From: Synergistales bacterium
GTDB lineage: Bacteria > Synergistota > Synergistia > Synergistales > Aminobacteriaceae
Direction: 5' to 3'
Length of the DNA stretch: 26,149 bases
Assembly: GCA_025997955.1 (NCBI GenBank)
Contig: BNVH01000056.1
Location: 1-26,149, forward strand
The notes beneath the pieces are model-generated. The model did no database searches. It worked only from the letters and a program-made list of their open reading frames with translations, and was not told the origin of the DNA. Positions 15,639 to 23,771 of the stretch are shown here, one piece after another. Position 1 is the stretch's first letter. The number at the start of each line of letters is the position of its first letter. The position numbers and the translations under genes were made by a program.

Positions 15639-16895
15639 CTATTTACCGCCCCCCTGTTTTCCCACGAGGTTAGCCGTTTCTTTTGGCATTTTGTCCGCGT
15701 AGTTCGACACGTATGTCAGAGGAACCGCGGCGTAGACGGCGGCGCACTCCACGAGGTCTTTTTTCCATGTTATCTCGTTGGGCGCGTGAGCCTGCGCCTC
15801 TTTGCCCGGGCCGTAGCCTATGCAGGGAATGCCGAAACGCCCCATTATCGAGACGCCGTTGGTCGAAAACGTCCATTTGTCTACGACGGGCTCGCGGCCG
15901 AGAACGCCCTTGAACGCGTCGACCAATGTGTGGGTGACCGGGTGATCGTTTTCGATGACCCATGTCGGGAAATAACATTCCGTGGGGTAAACCAACTCGG
16001 TGTAAGAGGGACGCTCGTACATATACATGGACACCTCGGCTTTCGCGGCCTTGACCGAGGGCAGGTTGCGAATCTGAGCGAGCGCGTACTCTCCGTCCTC
16101 GTCGGCCGTCAAGCGGCGGTCTATGGAAATCCAGCAGCTGTCCGCCACCGCGCAGCGGGACGGCGAGGTGTGGAATATCTCGGACACCGCCAAGCTGCCC
16201 TTGCCGAGAAAGGGGTCGTCCTTGAGATTCTCGTGCAGAGCGCGAAGCTCCAAGAGTATGGGCGCCATTTTGTAGATAGCGTTATCTCCGCGCTCGGGAG
16301 CGGAGCCGTGGCAGCTCACGCCCGTAGTCTTGACCTTTATCTCCATGCGTCCGCGCTGACCGCGGTAAATACGTCCGTCCGTAGGCTCGGTGCTGACGAC
16401 AAACTCCGGGCGCAGCTTGTCCTCGTTATAGATATATTGCCAGCACAGACCGTCGCAGTCCTCTTCCTGAACGCTTCCCACGACGACGAGCTTGTAATCG
16501 CCGCCCAAGCCGAGATCCTTGATTATCTTCCCGGCGTAAACCATGGACGCCATGCCGCCCTCCTGGTCGCTGACGCCGCGTCCTCCTATCGTCTCGGCGT
16601 CCTCCATGCCTTTATATGGGTCGAACTTCCAGTTGTCGCGGTTGCCTATTCCGACTGTGTCGATGTGGGCGTCCATAGCTATGACGCGCGCGCCGTTTCC
16701 GATTGTTCCCAAGACGTTCCCCATCGGGTCAATTTCTACCTTGTCAAAGCCGACTTTCTTCATTTCCTCGCTTATGCGCAATACGACAGCCTTTTCGTCA
16801 CAGCTCTCGCTCGGGATGGCCACCATATCCCGCAAAAATTTAGTCATATCGGGCTCGTATTTCTTGGCAAGCTCACTGATTTTCTTAAAGTCCAT
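15639..16895 (-). CDS. ygeY: YgeY-family M20 metallohydrolase linked to selenium metabolism
   Basis: This 418-residue protein belongs to the M20 peptidase/deacylase family; E. coli YgeY has 403. Metal-site residues visible are H77 and D79 (DAHIDTVG), D110 (GVSDQEGG), E144/E145 (QEEDCDG) with E145 or its neighbour as general base, E170 (STEPTDG) and the late His in AQAHAPNE. M20 enzymes hydrolyse amide bonds of N-acyl and N-carbamoyl amino acids. In this cluster it probably removes an amide or formyl/carbamoyl group from a ring-opened purine intermediate (inference). It lies 20 bases after ygfK and abuts yqeA. Confidence 0.92.
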   Translation of the reverse strand: MDFKKISELAKKYEPDMTKFLRDMVAIPSESCDEKAVVLRISEEMKKVGFDKVEIDPMGNVLGTIGNGARVIAMDAHIDTVGIGNRDNWKFDPYKGMEDAETIGGRGVSDQEGGMASMVYAGKIIKDLGLGGDYKLVVVGSVQEEDCDGLCWQYIYNEDKLRPEFVVSTEPTDGRIYRGQRGRMEIKVKTTGVSCHGSAPERGDNAIYKMAPILLELRALHENLKDDPFLGKGSLAVSEIFHTSPSRCAVADSCWISIDRRLTADEDGEYALAQIRNLPSVKAAKAEVSMYMYERPSYTELVYPTECYFPTWVIENDHPVTHTLVDAFKGVLGREPVVDKWTFSTNGVSIMGRFGIPCIGYGPGKEAQAHAPNEITWKKDLVECAAVYAAVPLTYVSNYADKMPKETANLVGKQGGGK

Positions 16896-16915
16896 TACCT
16901 TAATATCTCCTTTCG

Positions 16916-19900
16916 CTAAATAAGATAGGGCGCGGATGCCTTTATGCCGTTATGCATGACGGCCATCTCCACAGCGCCGCGCAGAGAGCAGGGCTTCACG
17001 TGGCCTCTTGGCGTAATGGCGCGGACGGCAAACCCGTTGTCCAACTCCACGGTCAAGCTATCGTTCTCGTAGACGTATCCCGAGGGTTTGACGGTAAGGC
17101 GGCTTTCTGAGCCGTTCTCGCGCCGTCGCAGGGTGTCGCCCTCTATTTTGAAGATATTGTCGTCATTAGAGACAAAATCGGGCTCGTTGAGGGCCAACCT
17201 CGGCTTGTCTTTGTAAGGATGCCCGTCGTGGACGCAGAACGTGGCGCAGTTGCCGCATTCGTTACAAAAATCTTCTATATGGAGGACTTGGCGCGACTGG
17301 GTAATATCAACTCGCTCCGTCCCCAGAATCACCACGCTCCCGTTGTCCGCGCGGATTTTCGGGACGTCCACGCTGATTGGCGTCACCCTATAAGAGACGT
17401 TGGCCCGGTTGGGGCAAACCTCTACGCATTTGTCGCAAAACGTCGCGCACTGCAAGCACCGAGACGCCTCCGAGACGGCCGCCTCCGGCGAGAGGGTCTG
17501 CTCCACAAGCTCAAAACCCCCGCGTTCGCCTACGGGCGAACGCGACTCCTGATTCTGGCGGCTTTTGTGGGCGCGAACGGCCTTGACCTTCAAAATATCC
17601 TCCTCGGTAAGCGCGGGAAGCGGCGTATCCGCCCCACCCATAATCCCAAGTTGGGCGCAGATGGACAAAGCTGCGTTTCGTCCGTCCGCGCAGCCCTGAA
17701 TGACGATAGCCGGCGTGCGCGCGGCGTCGCCGCCCGCAAAGACGCCGCATACGGATGTAGTCCCGTTGGCGCGTGTCTCTATAGCGCCGTTCTTTTTGGT
17801 TATGACGCGGCTGTCCCGGAAGATGTTCTTCTCGGACCCCTGCCCGATGGCTATGACGACGGAGTCTCCCTTGACGACGAATTTCTCGCCCGTTGGCACG
17901 GGCGCGCGCCTCCCCGATGCGTCAGGTTCGCCAAGGCGGCATTTTTCACACTCAAGCCCGGCGACGCGGCCATTCTCTATGACCACGGCGCGCGGCGCGG
18001 CGAGCTCTATAAGCTCGTTCTTCTCCTCAAAAACGAGGTCTATCTCCTCTTGGATGGCCGGCATCTCGGCTTTCGTGCGGCGGTAGACCACCGACACGGG
18101 CTTTCCCGTCAGGCGCGACGCCGTGCGGGTGACGTCCATAGCCGTGTTGCCGCCGCCGATAACTACGGCCTTGCCCCCAAGCTCCACCTTTTCCCCGGCA
18201 GCCACGGACTTCAGCAGTTGCATGGAGGTGAATACCCCTTTCGCGTCTTTCCCCGGAATGTCGAAAGGCGCGTCCTCCGGGAAGCCGCAGGCGACGTAGA
18301 CCGCGTCGAAGCCTTTTTCAAGCAGCTTTTCGGGAGCTTCGGTGATTTTTTTGTTCAGCTCGATTTTTACGCCCAAGTCCGTTATTCGCCTGACGTCTTC
18401 GTCCATCACCTCTTTTGGCAGGCGAAACGTCGGCGCTAAGGCCATCATGCCTCCGGCGCGGGGAAGCTGCTCGTAAACGGTGACCTCCACGCCGGCGAGA
18501 ACGAGCGTCAAGGCGGCGCTCAACCCCGAAGGCCCGGCGCCTATAACGGCGACGCGGTGTCCGGTTTGTTCAATTTTGAGATCGTTTTTCAGATTTTCGG
18601 AGATTTTTCCGCGCTCGGCGGCGAAGCGCTTGAGGGCGCGTATAGACACTGGGGTATCGTAGTTGTTGCGCGTACAGGTGTTTTGGCATAGGTGGGTGCA
18701 GACGTACCCGGTTACGCCGGGGAGGGCGTTTTTGCGCAAGATGCTCGCTAAGGCTCCGTCGGCGTCGCCCTGAGCGATTTGCCACACGTAGCTCGGCACG
18801 TCCTGACAGGCCGCGCAGCTTTCCATGCAGGGCGCCGCGACGCAGTCAAAGAGACCAAGTGACGACTTGACCTTGGGGACTCCCTCAAAAGCGCTCTTTT
18901 TGTAGCGGGGGTCATACAGCGCGTCTTTCGCCGCTCGTGTCAGCACGGACGCTCTGTCACGCGAGTAGTCCGATAATGTTTTTGCTCCGGCTTTCTCCAT
19001 AGCCCGCTCAAGGGCTTCGATACATGGGCGAAACTTCGCGTACCCTCCGGGCTTCAAGAGGTCGGACGCCATAGTCACGGGGAGCGCGCCGCAGGCGAAG
19101 AGGGTGTCCACGTTCAGCTCGTCGGCGCCGGCTGAGTAGGACACGGGGAGCGCGCCGCCGAAATATTTTGAAATACGCTCGAAAAGCTGCATAGTGATGG
19201 GGTAGAGCGACCTACCGGACATGTACATCTCTTCACCCGGCATAACGCCTCGGTAGTTGACCATCGCGAACGTGTTGGTGAGCTTGACGCCGAAGAAAAG
19301 CCCAAGCTCCGCCGCTCTATTCTTGAGCGTGGATACTATTTCGAGGGCGCGAGGGTATTGGAGGTCGTGGTCGAACGTGGCGTCGTTTATCTCTATGCCG
19401 GTGTAGCCGAGGTCCTCGCGTAGTATCTTCATGGCCTCGCTCTTGCCTAAAAGCGTCGGGTTGAGCTTCAGTATCAGATGAAGCCCTTTTTCCTCAAGGA
19501 AATAAAGCCCTATCTTTTGAATTTCGTCCGGCGGACAGCCGTGCATGGTCGATAAGGTGACGCTGTTTATGATACGTGACGGAATTTCGACGTCCGCAAA
19601 CCGCGGGAAGTCGCGTCTTAGGATTTCCCTGTACTTTTCGATATGTTCTGAGGCGTCTTTCAGAGTGGCTATAAATTTTTGCATACGAGCGGTCTTGATG
19701 CCCTCTAAGTTGTAGCCGGCGCTCATGTTGAAGACTGTGCCGAAGGGAAGTTTTTCCCAGCATAGCATCTTCCGCAGCACGTGAAGCAGCACCCAACCCT
19801 TGACGTACTCCTGCACGGACTGCTCTAACTTCAGCTCCTGCGACCACTCGGCGTTGTAGCCCTCGTCCTCCATATCTATACAGGGGCGGGCAAACTCCAG

Positions 19901-20176
19901 TTCGTCCATTATCTGAACGGTCTTCAGTTCTATAAAGCGCGCGCCGCCGAGCCAGCTCGCTACGATGTTTTGCGTCAGTTGACTGTTGGGCCCGGCGGCC
20001 GGGCCGAAGGGCGTTTGGAGTTCTGAGCCGAAAATCTCGGTTCTGTATGGCGCGTTGACTTTCGGGACGTAAAAAAGCGACCTATGAATGCCGAAAATTG
20101 CCCCGGTAGACTCGTACTCATTGGTTATCCAGCGAAGCAGGACGTCAAACGGCTGTGGTCTCATAATATGCGACAT
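16916..20176 (-). CDS. ygfK: YgfK, putative multidomain iron-sulfur flavoprotein reductase
   Basis: The 1086-residue protein aligns from its first residues (IMRP.PF, FGPAAGPNSQLTQN, ELKTVQIMD) with E. coli YgfK (1032), annotated as a putative selenate reductase subunit. Residues 1-420 resemble a dihydroorotate/dihydropyrimidine dehydrogenase-type TIM barrel. Residues about 445-515 hold a cysteine-rich GltD-like Fe-S domain (CVAAPCMESCAACQDVP, THLCQNTC). FAD (GAGPSGLSAA, near 545) and NAD(P)H (GGGNTAMDVT, near 672) Rossmann motifs follow. Two ferredoxin-type clusters sit near 905-925 and 969-987. The architecture, like a dihydropyrimidine dehydrogenase with parts rearranged, suits NAD(P)H- or ferredoxin-driven reduction of a purine-derived ring. 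ATG at 20176 follows GGAGGGG. Twelve bases separate it from ssnA. Confidence 0.93.
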   Translation of the reverse strand: MSHIMRPQPFDVLLRWITNEYESTGAIFGIHRSLFYVPKVNAPYRTEIFGSELQTPFGPAAGPNSQLTQNIVASWLGGARFIELKTVQIMDELEFARPCIDMEDEGYNAEWSQELKLEQSVQEYVKGWVLLHVLRKMLCWEKLPFGTVFNMSAGYNLEGIKTARMQKFIATLKDASEHIEKYREILRRDFPRFADVEIPSRIINSVTLSTMHGCPPDEIQKIGLYFLEEKGLHLILKLNPTLLGKSEAMKILREDLGYTGIEINDATFDHDLQYPRALEIVSTLKNRAAELGLFFGVKLTNTFAMVNYRGVMPGEEMYMSGRSLYPITMQLFERISKYFGGALPVSYSAGADELNVDTLFACGALPVTMASDLLKPGGYAKFRPCIEALERAMEKAGAKTLSDYSRDRASVLTRAAKDALYDPRYKKSAFEGVPKVKSSLGLFDCVAAPCMESCAACQDVPSYVWQIAQGDADGALASILRKNALPGVTGYVCTHLCQNTCTRNNYDTPVSIRALKRFAAERGKISENLKNDLKIEQTGHRVAVIGAGPSGLSAALTLVLAGVEVTVYEQLPRAGGMMALAPTFRLPKEVMDEDVRRITDLGVKIELNKKITEAPEKLLEKGFDAVYVACGFPEDAPFDIPGKDAKGVFTSMQLLKSVAAGEKVELGGKAVVIGGGNTAMDVTRTASRLTGKPVSVVYRRTKAEMPAIQEEIDLVFEEKNELIELAAPRAVVIENGRVAGLECEKCRLGEPDASGRRAPVPTGEKFVVKGDSVVIAIGQGSEKNIFRDSRVITKKNGAIETRANGTTSVCGVFAGGDAARTPAIVIQGCADGRNAALSICAQLGIMGGADTPLPALTEEDILKVKAVRAHKSRQNQESRSPVGERGGFELVEQTLSPEAAVSEASRCLQCATFCDKCVEVCPNRANVSYRVTPISVDVPKIRADNGSVVILGTERVDITQSRQVLHIEDFCNECGNCATFCVHDGHPYKDKPRLALNEPDFVSNDDNIFKIEGDTLRRRENGSESRLTVKPSGYVYENDSLTVELDNGFAVRAITPRGHVKPCSLRGAVEMAVMHNGIKASAPYLI

Positions 20177-20188
20177 ATTTACCCCTCC

Positions 20189-21517
20189 TTAAACGGCTTC
20201 CCATACGCGTTCGCTGACCTCGCGAGCGCGCGCGAAAATGGCGTGCTCGTCAAGCTCGCTCAGGACGCGATCTTGCATAAGCACTTTGCCCGATGCCACA
20301 GTGGTGACCACGCTGCATCCCTCCGCCCCGAAGAGCAGATGTCCGTTGATGTTTTCGTCGCTCAAGCGCGTGGGAGGGTTGTAGTCGGATACAATTACGT
20401 CACCCGAATACCCGGCCCGCAGCTTGCCGAGCGGCGTTTTGAAGCAGCGTTCGCAAATTTTAGCGTTGTTCTCGAAGAGCATCGTCGGTATTTCGCCCCA
20501 GGCGACGTTGGGGTGCTTGTTGTGGTGTTTTTGCAGCGCGTTGGCCATCTTATATGACTGAAGCATATCACTGACGTAGCCGTCGGTGCCGAGCCCGGTC
20601 AGAATGCCCGTCTCGAAGAGCTTCAGAAGCGGCGCGCAGCCGACGGCGTTGCCCATGTTGGACTCGGGGTTGTGAACAACTGCGGTGTTCGTTTCGCGCA
20701 CGACATCAAGTTCGCGCTCATTTAAGTGTATGCAGTGAATGAAAAGAGATTTGTTTCCCGTTATGCCGAACTCGCGGAAGCGCTCTACGATACGTTTTTT
20801 ATATTTCGCCTCGGAGTCCTCCTCGTCAGAGGGGCCCTCGGCTACGTGAACGTGATACCCCGCGTCTCGTCCGTCCATAGCCTCGCGGCAAAAGGAGAGA
20901 GTCTCGTCGCTCAGAGTGACCGAGGCGTGAAGGCCGAACATTCCGGCTATGAGGTCGTCCTTGCTCTTAGCCGCGTGGTCGATAAAGTCGATGTTCTCCT
21001 TGACGCCCTGTTTCATTATATCTACCCCGTCGCGGTCTGAGACCTCGTAACAGAGCGAGGCGCGGACGCCGGCTTCGCGCGCGGCCCTTTCTATTTCAAA
21101 CAAACTTCCCGCGACGCTCATAGGCGAGGCGTGGTGATCGATGAGAGTTGTGCAGCCGTTTTTGACGCTGTCTATAAGGGCGGTGATAGCGCTGTAATAG
21201 ACCGCTTCGAGTGTCAGGGCTTTGTCTAGTTTCCACCACAGCCTGTCCAACACCTCGGCGAAGTTTTGAGCCGGCGCGTACTTGCTCGGCATCCCCCGCG
21301 AAAACGTGCTGTAAAAGTGCATATGCGCGTTGATGAATCCCGGCATGATTATGTTCCCTCGGGCGTCGACGAAGCGAGAACCTTCGTACTTTTCCTTCAT
21401 CTCGGACGTATTGCCCACCTCCTTGATGAGCGAGCCGTCAATCGCCACACAACCGCCTGGCAAGAACGGATTTTTTTCGTCACGCGTGATAACCGGTCCA
21501 TTTCCTATAAGCAGCAA
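20189..21517 (-). CDS. ssnA: SsnA-family putative aminohydrolase
   Basis: This 442-residue amidohydrolase equals the length of E. coli SsnA. Metal-binding residues include H65 and H67 in NAHMHFY, HVHVAEG and the Asp in GLGTDG, the pattern of cytosine/guanine deaminase-like enzymes. The family acts on C-N bonds of purine and pyrimidine rings, either as deaminase or ring hydrolase. In this cluster it probably opens or deaminates a purine intermediate (inference; the family's true substrate is not clear from sequence). The start is TTG at 21517, behind a GGAG ribosome-binding site 9 bases upstream. It lies between dpaL (22-base gap) and ygfK. Confidence 0.92.
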   Translation of the reverse strand: MLLIGNGPVITRDEKNPFLPGGCVAIDGSLIKEVGNTSEMKEKYEGSRFVDARGNIIMPGFINAHMHFYSTFSRGMPSKYAPAQNFAEVLDRLWWKLDKALTLEAVYYSAITALIDSVKNGCTTLIDHHASPMSVAGSLFEIERAAREAGVRASLCYEVSDRDGVDIMKQGVKENIDFIDHAAKSKDDLIAGMFGLHASVTLSDETLSFCREAMDGRDAGYHVHVAEGPSDEEDSEAKYKKRIVERFREFGITGNKSLFIHCIHLNERELDVVRETNTAVVHNPESNMGNAVGCAPLLKLFETGILTGLGTDGYVSDMLQSYKMANALQKHHNKHPNVAWGEIPTMLFENNAKICERCFKTPLGKLRAGYSGDVIVSDYNPPTRLSDENINGHLLFGAEGCSVVTTVASGKVLMQDRVLSELDEHAIFARAREVSERVWEAV

Positions 21518-21539
21518 TCTAAATCACTCCTTTCAAATT

Positions 21540-22778
21540 TTAAAGCGCGCCGTCGTAGTCAAACGTCGGATACTCCCCGTTCCATACAATATTGCGATAG
21601 CGAGCGGCGTCGGTGTTTCCCTCGGTGCTGAATAGCATCACAGTGGAGTTCTCGTCAAGCCCGAGCGAGCGGCGCAGCTCCGCGAGCTCGCCACCCTTTT
21701 GCAGGAAAGACAAAAGCCCCATCGTCACAGCGCCGGATTCTCCTGAGACACAGCGCGGGTCGGTGTTCATCGGATTTCCAAGCAAGCGCATTCCCCGCGC
21801 CGAGACGTAGTCCGGGCAGGAGACAAAAGCGGCGGCGTAATCGCGCAGTATGCCGTAAGCTATGGTATTGACCTCGCCGCAGGCCAATCCGGCCATCAAC
21901 GTATCGAGGTCGCCGTCCACAGCCACGGCTTTTCCCTCGCCCTTGAGCGCTGACCTGTAATAACAGTCGGCCTTGTCGGCCTCGACTATGACGACTTTCG
22001 GAGCGCCTTCTTTATAAAGAGACTTGAAATAGCCCTGAATCGCGCCGGCTAAGGAGCCCACTCCCGCCTGAACGAAGACGTGTGTGGGACGGTCGGCGGA
22101 CGAGCCGGAAAGCTGCTCCACCGCTTCATCCGCCATAGTTCCATAACCCTGCATTATCCAAAGGGGAATGTCCTCGTATCCCTCCCACGCCGTGTCCTGA
22201 ACGACTACCCAGCCGTATTTTTGGGCGTCGGCAGCGGTGAGGCGGACGGCTTCGTCGTAGTTGCAATCCATGATAGTGACTTTTGCGCCCTCGGCGGCTA
22301 TTGCGTCGAAACGCTGACGCGACGAACCCTTAGGCATATTGACAACCGACTTCTGACGGAGCGTGCGCGCCGTCCAGGCCACGCCGCGCCCGTGGTTTCC
22401 GTCCGTCGTAGTGGCGAAAGTCACGTCGCCGAGTTCTGACTTGATTCGGTCGCTTGTCAGCACGTCGAAAGGCATATCCGAAAGTTCCATGCCCAACTTG
22501 TCGGCCAGAAAATTAGCTATGGCGTAAGAGCCGCCAAGCACCTTAAAGGCGTTGAGTCCAAACCTGAAGGACTCGTCTTTCAAAAAAATGTCTTTGACGC
22601 CGAGAAATTTCGCGAGGTTGGACAGACGGCGGAGCGGAGTGGGGGCGTATCCGGGGATTGTGCGGTGAAAGCGGCGCGCGCGCGAAATGGTATTCTGATC
22701 AAAAGCCCGCACGTCTGCTTTTGGGTTTAGGTACCACTCTGTTTGGTCGTTCATCTTCCATTTGACCGTGTGTTTCAT
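21540..22778 (-). CDS. dpaL: 2,3-Diaminopropionate ammonia-lyase (YgeX)
   Basis: The 412-residue PLP enzyme closely follows E. coli YgeX/DpaL (398). The PLP lysine is K79 in GLNAFKVLGG, and the catalytic Asp is D126 in TTTDGNHGR. WEGYEDIPLWIMQGYGTMADEAVEQ, spread over residues near 205-230, is also family-specific, as are GLACGE and SGESGAVTMG. It cleaves 2,3-diaminopropionate to pyruvate and two ammonia through 2-aminoacrylate. This would be the terminal carbon-releasing step of the purine pathway. ATG at 22778 follows GGAGGG by 7 bases. It lies 31 bases after the regulator gene and so is the first enzyme gene of the run. Confidence 0.95.
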   Translation of the reverse strand: MKHTVKWKMNDQTEWYLNPKADVRAFDQNTISRARRFHRTIPGYAPTPLRRLSNLAKFLGVKDIFLKDESFRFGLNAFKVLGGSYAIANFLADKLGMELSDMPFDVLTSDRIKSELGDVTFATTTDGNHGRGVAWTARTLRQKSVVNMPKGSSRQRFDAIAAEGAKVTIMDCNYDEAVRLTAADAQKYGWVVVQDTAWEGYEDIPLWIMQGYGTMADEAVEQLSGSSADRPTHVFVQAGVGSLAGAIQGYFKSLYKEGAPKVVIVEADKADCYYRSALKGEGKAVAVDGDLDTLMAGLACGEVNTIAYGILRDYAAAFVSCPDYVSARGMRLLGNPMNTDPRCVSGESGAVTMGLLSFLQKGGELAELRRSLGLDENSTVMLFSTEGNTDAARYRNIVWNGEYPTFDYDGAL

Positions 22779-22809
22779 GGCTTTTCCCTCCGAATCGTTA
22801 TTGTAAGGA

Positions 22810-23469
22810 CTATTGAGATTGTTCTATATCTTTTAAATAGCGGTATATCGTTTGCTCTGAGACCTCCAATTTTTCGGCCACCTCGGTCACCGCGCCCTTC
22901 ATGAGAAAAACACCTTGCACATGCAGTTTCTCCACTACGCCGCGCTTTTCTTCCACCGTCATGCGCCCCGGTTCTATCCCAACATCCTTAACCGCGCGCG
23001 CGATGATGCTTGGTATGTAGCCGTCCGAGATGTTGAAGTTCATTGATTTTTCCGCCGCCTTAGGCGCGGTCGTCCGTCCTATATTAATGAAACGGTCTAT
23101 GATATTGCGGGCATTCTCCAACTCGGAAAAATCCATATTCAGCGCGAGCAATCCGACGAGGTCGTCTTCGCCGTCATAGATAAAAAAAGACGATAGGCGC
23201 AGCAGTTTTCCGTTTTCATCGAGAGACCCGTAATAAGGAGCCACATATCTTGTATTTTTGTTTTTAGCCTGCTTTTGAATAACCTCCAAAGCGAAACCGG
23301 ACAGCGAGTCGCCGATTTTTCTGCCGGTGATATGGTTATTGCGTATGGCGATAATGGAATGTTCTATGTTTTTCAGGTCGTGAAGAACTACTTCGCACGT
23401 GTTTCCAAGTGCGTCCGCTAAAAAATCGACCAAAGGAATCCATGCCTGCAAATATTGTTCGCTTTTCAT
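22810..23469 (-). CDS. YheO-type PAS/HTH transcriptional regulator
   Basis: ATG at 23469 is preferred over an in-frame TTG seven codons upstream because AGAGGG lies about 10 bases before it. The 219-residue product has an N-terminal YheO-like PAS domain (about residues 8-120: LGNTCEVVLHDL, RNNHITGRKIGD, SSFFIYDGEDDLVGLLALNMD). A C-terminal helix-turn-helix follows (residues about 191-213: KGAVTEVAEKLEVSEQTIYRYLKDI). This is the arrangement of DauR-like regulators that sense small molecules and control amino-acid or sugar use. It is the first gene of the minus-strand run and divergent to yqeB, so it most likely controls both and itself. In E. coli the corresponding cluster has the unrelated sigma-54 activator YgeV. 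Ligand unknown; a purine or diaminopropionate is plausible. Confidence 0.9.
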   Translation of the reverse strand: MKSEQYLQAWIPLVDFLADALGNTCEVVLHDLKNIEHSIIAIRNNHITGRKIGDSLSGFALEVIQKQAKNKNTRYVAPYYGSLDENGKLLRLSSFFIYDGEDDLVGLLALNMDFSELENARNIIDRFINIGRTTAPKAAEKSMNFNISDGYIPSIIARAVKDVGIEPGRMTVEEKRGVVEKLHVQGVFLMKGAVTEVAEKLEVSEQTIYRYLKDIEQSQ

Positions 23470-23510
23470 AGACTGCTTACCCTCTTTCAAGCGCGGTCTG
23501 TGTTATTTTT

Positions 23511-23537
23511 TTAACATAGTAATAAAAAATTAACATA
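23511..23537. repeat. Direct repeat TTAACATA overlapping the operon promoter
   Basis: TTAACATA occurs at 23511-23518 and again at 23530-23537, 19 bases apart, about two helical turns. One copy covers the -10 and the other lies in the spacer, so a bound protein would block RNA polymerase. Autoregulation by the adjacent PAS/HTH protein is the natural guess. Confidence 0.5.
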
Positions 23538-23544
23538 CTGTCAA
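23516..23544 (-). promoter_or_regulatory. Strong sigma-70 promoter of the regulator and purine operon
   Basis: On the minus strand a perfect TTGACA (23539-23544) and TACTAT (23516-23521) are separated by 17 bases. Transcription would begin near 23508, leaving a leader of about 40 bases before the ATG at 23469. All later minus-strand genes could be read from it because no terminator-like hairpin was seen between them. Confidence 0.65.
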
Positions 23545-23563
23545 GGGATTTTTTTCAATCTGA

Positions 23564-23616
23564 ATCTTGATGTGACCAACCACCTGAGCTACTGAATATT
23601 TTGGCGGAATCAAGAT
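23564..23616. repeat. Inverted repeat ATCTTGAT / ATCAAGAT
   Basis: Perfect 8-bp arms at 23564-23571 and 23609-23616 enclose 37 bases. The centres of the arms are about 45 bases apart. It lies upstream of both divergent promoters, fitting an activator site or DNA loop, or a hairpin if transcribed. Confidence 0.45.
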
Positions 23617-23682
23617 ATACATAAGAAGTTCAGCTATTTCCTGATTTTTCCACATTTTTATCGTCTCTGGTGGGTTATTTTG

Positions 23683-23714
23683 TTAATGTTTATAATTTCT
23701 TAATGTGATAAAAT
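23683..23714 (+). promoter_or_regulatory. Candidate yqeB promoter region
   Basis: Two -10 candidates are present: TATAAT at 23691-23696 and an extended TG-A-TAAAAT ending at 23714. Neither has a good -35, which suggests activator dependence. TTAATGT occurs twice (23683-23689, 23700-23706) across the same stretch. Confidence 0.35.
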
Positions 23715-23771
23715 TTTCTCACGCCTCCGTCTTTAGCATCGCGTATACAATTTTTACAGGAGGAATATGAT

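Larger units (their letters stand above)
23470..23771. other. Divergent control region between the regulator and yqeB
   Basis: The 302-base gap contains no convincing gene. It is AT-rich and holds a strong minus-strand promoter (23516-23544), a plus-strand promoter region (23683-23714), two different direct-repeat pairs, an 8-bp inverted repeat pair with a 37-base interior (23564-23616), and a 17-base stretch identical to a common tRNA D-arm sequence (23576-23592). The AGGAGG of yqeB is at 23758-23763. Confidence 0.7.

Noticed and set aside
15486..16919. A 477-codon open frame on the plus strand opposite yqeA and ygeY
   Set aside because: It mirrors two well-supported enzymes, has no recognisable motifs and follows from the high GC at third codon positions.
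17219..18439. A 406-codon open frame opposite ygfK
   Set aside because: It lies antisense to conserved Fe-S and Rossmann motifs of ygfK and its translation is low-complexity and Arg-rich.
23576..23592. A tRNA gene on the minus strand
   Set aside because: Only the D-arm-like 17 bases fit; there is no anticodon arm, T arm or matching acceptor stem of normal spacing.
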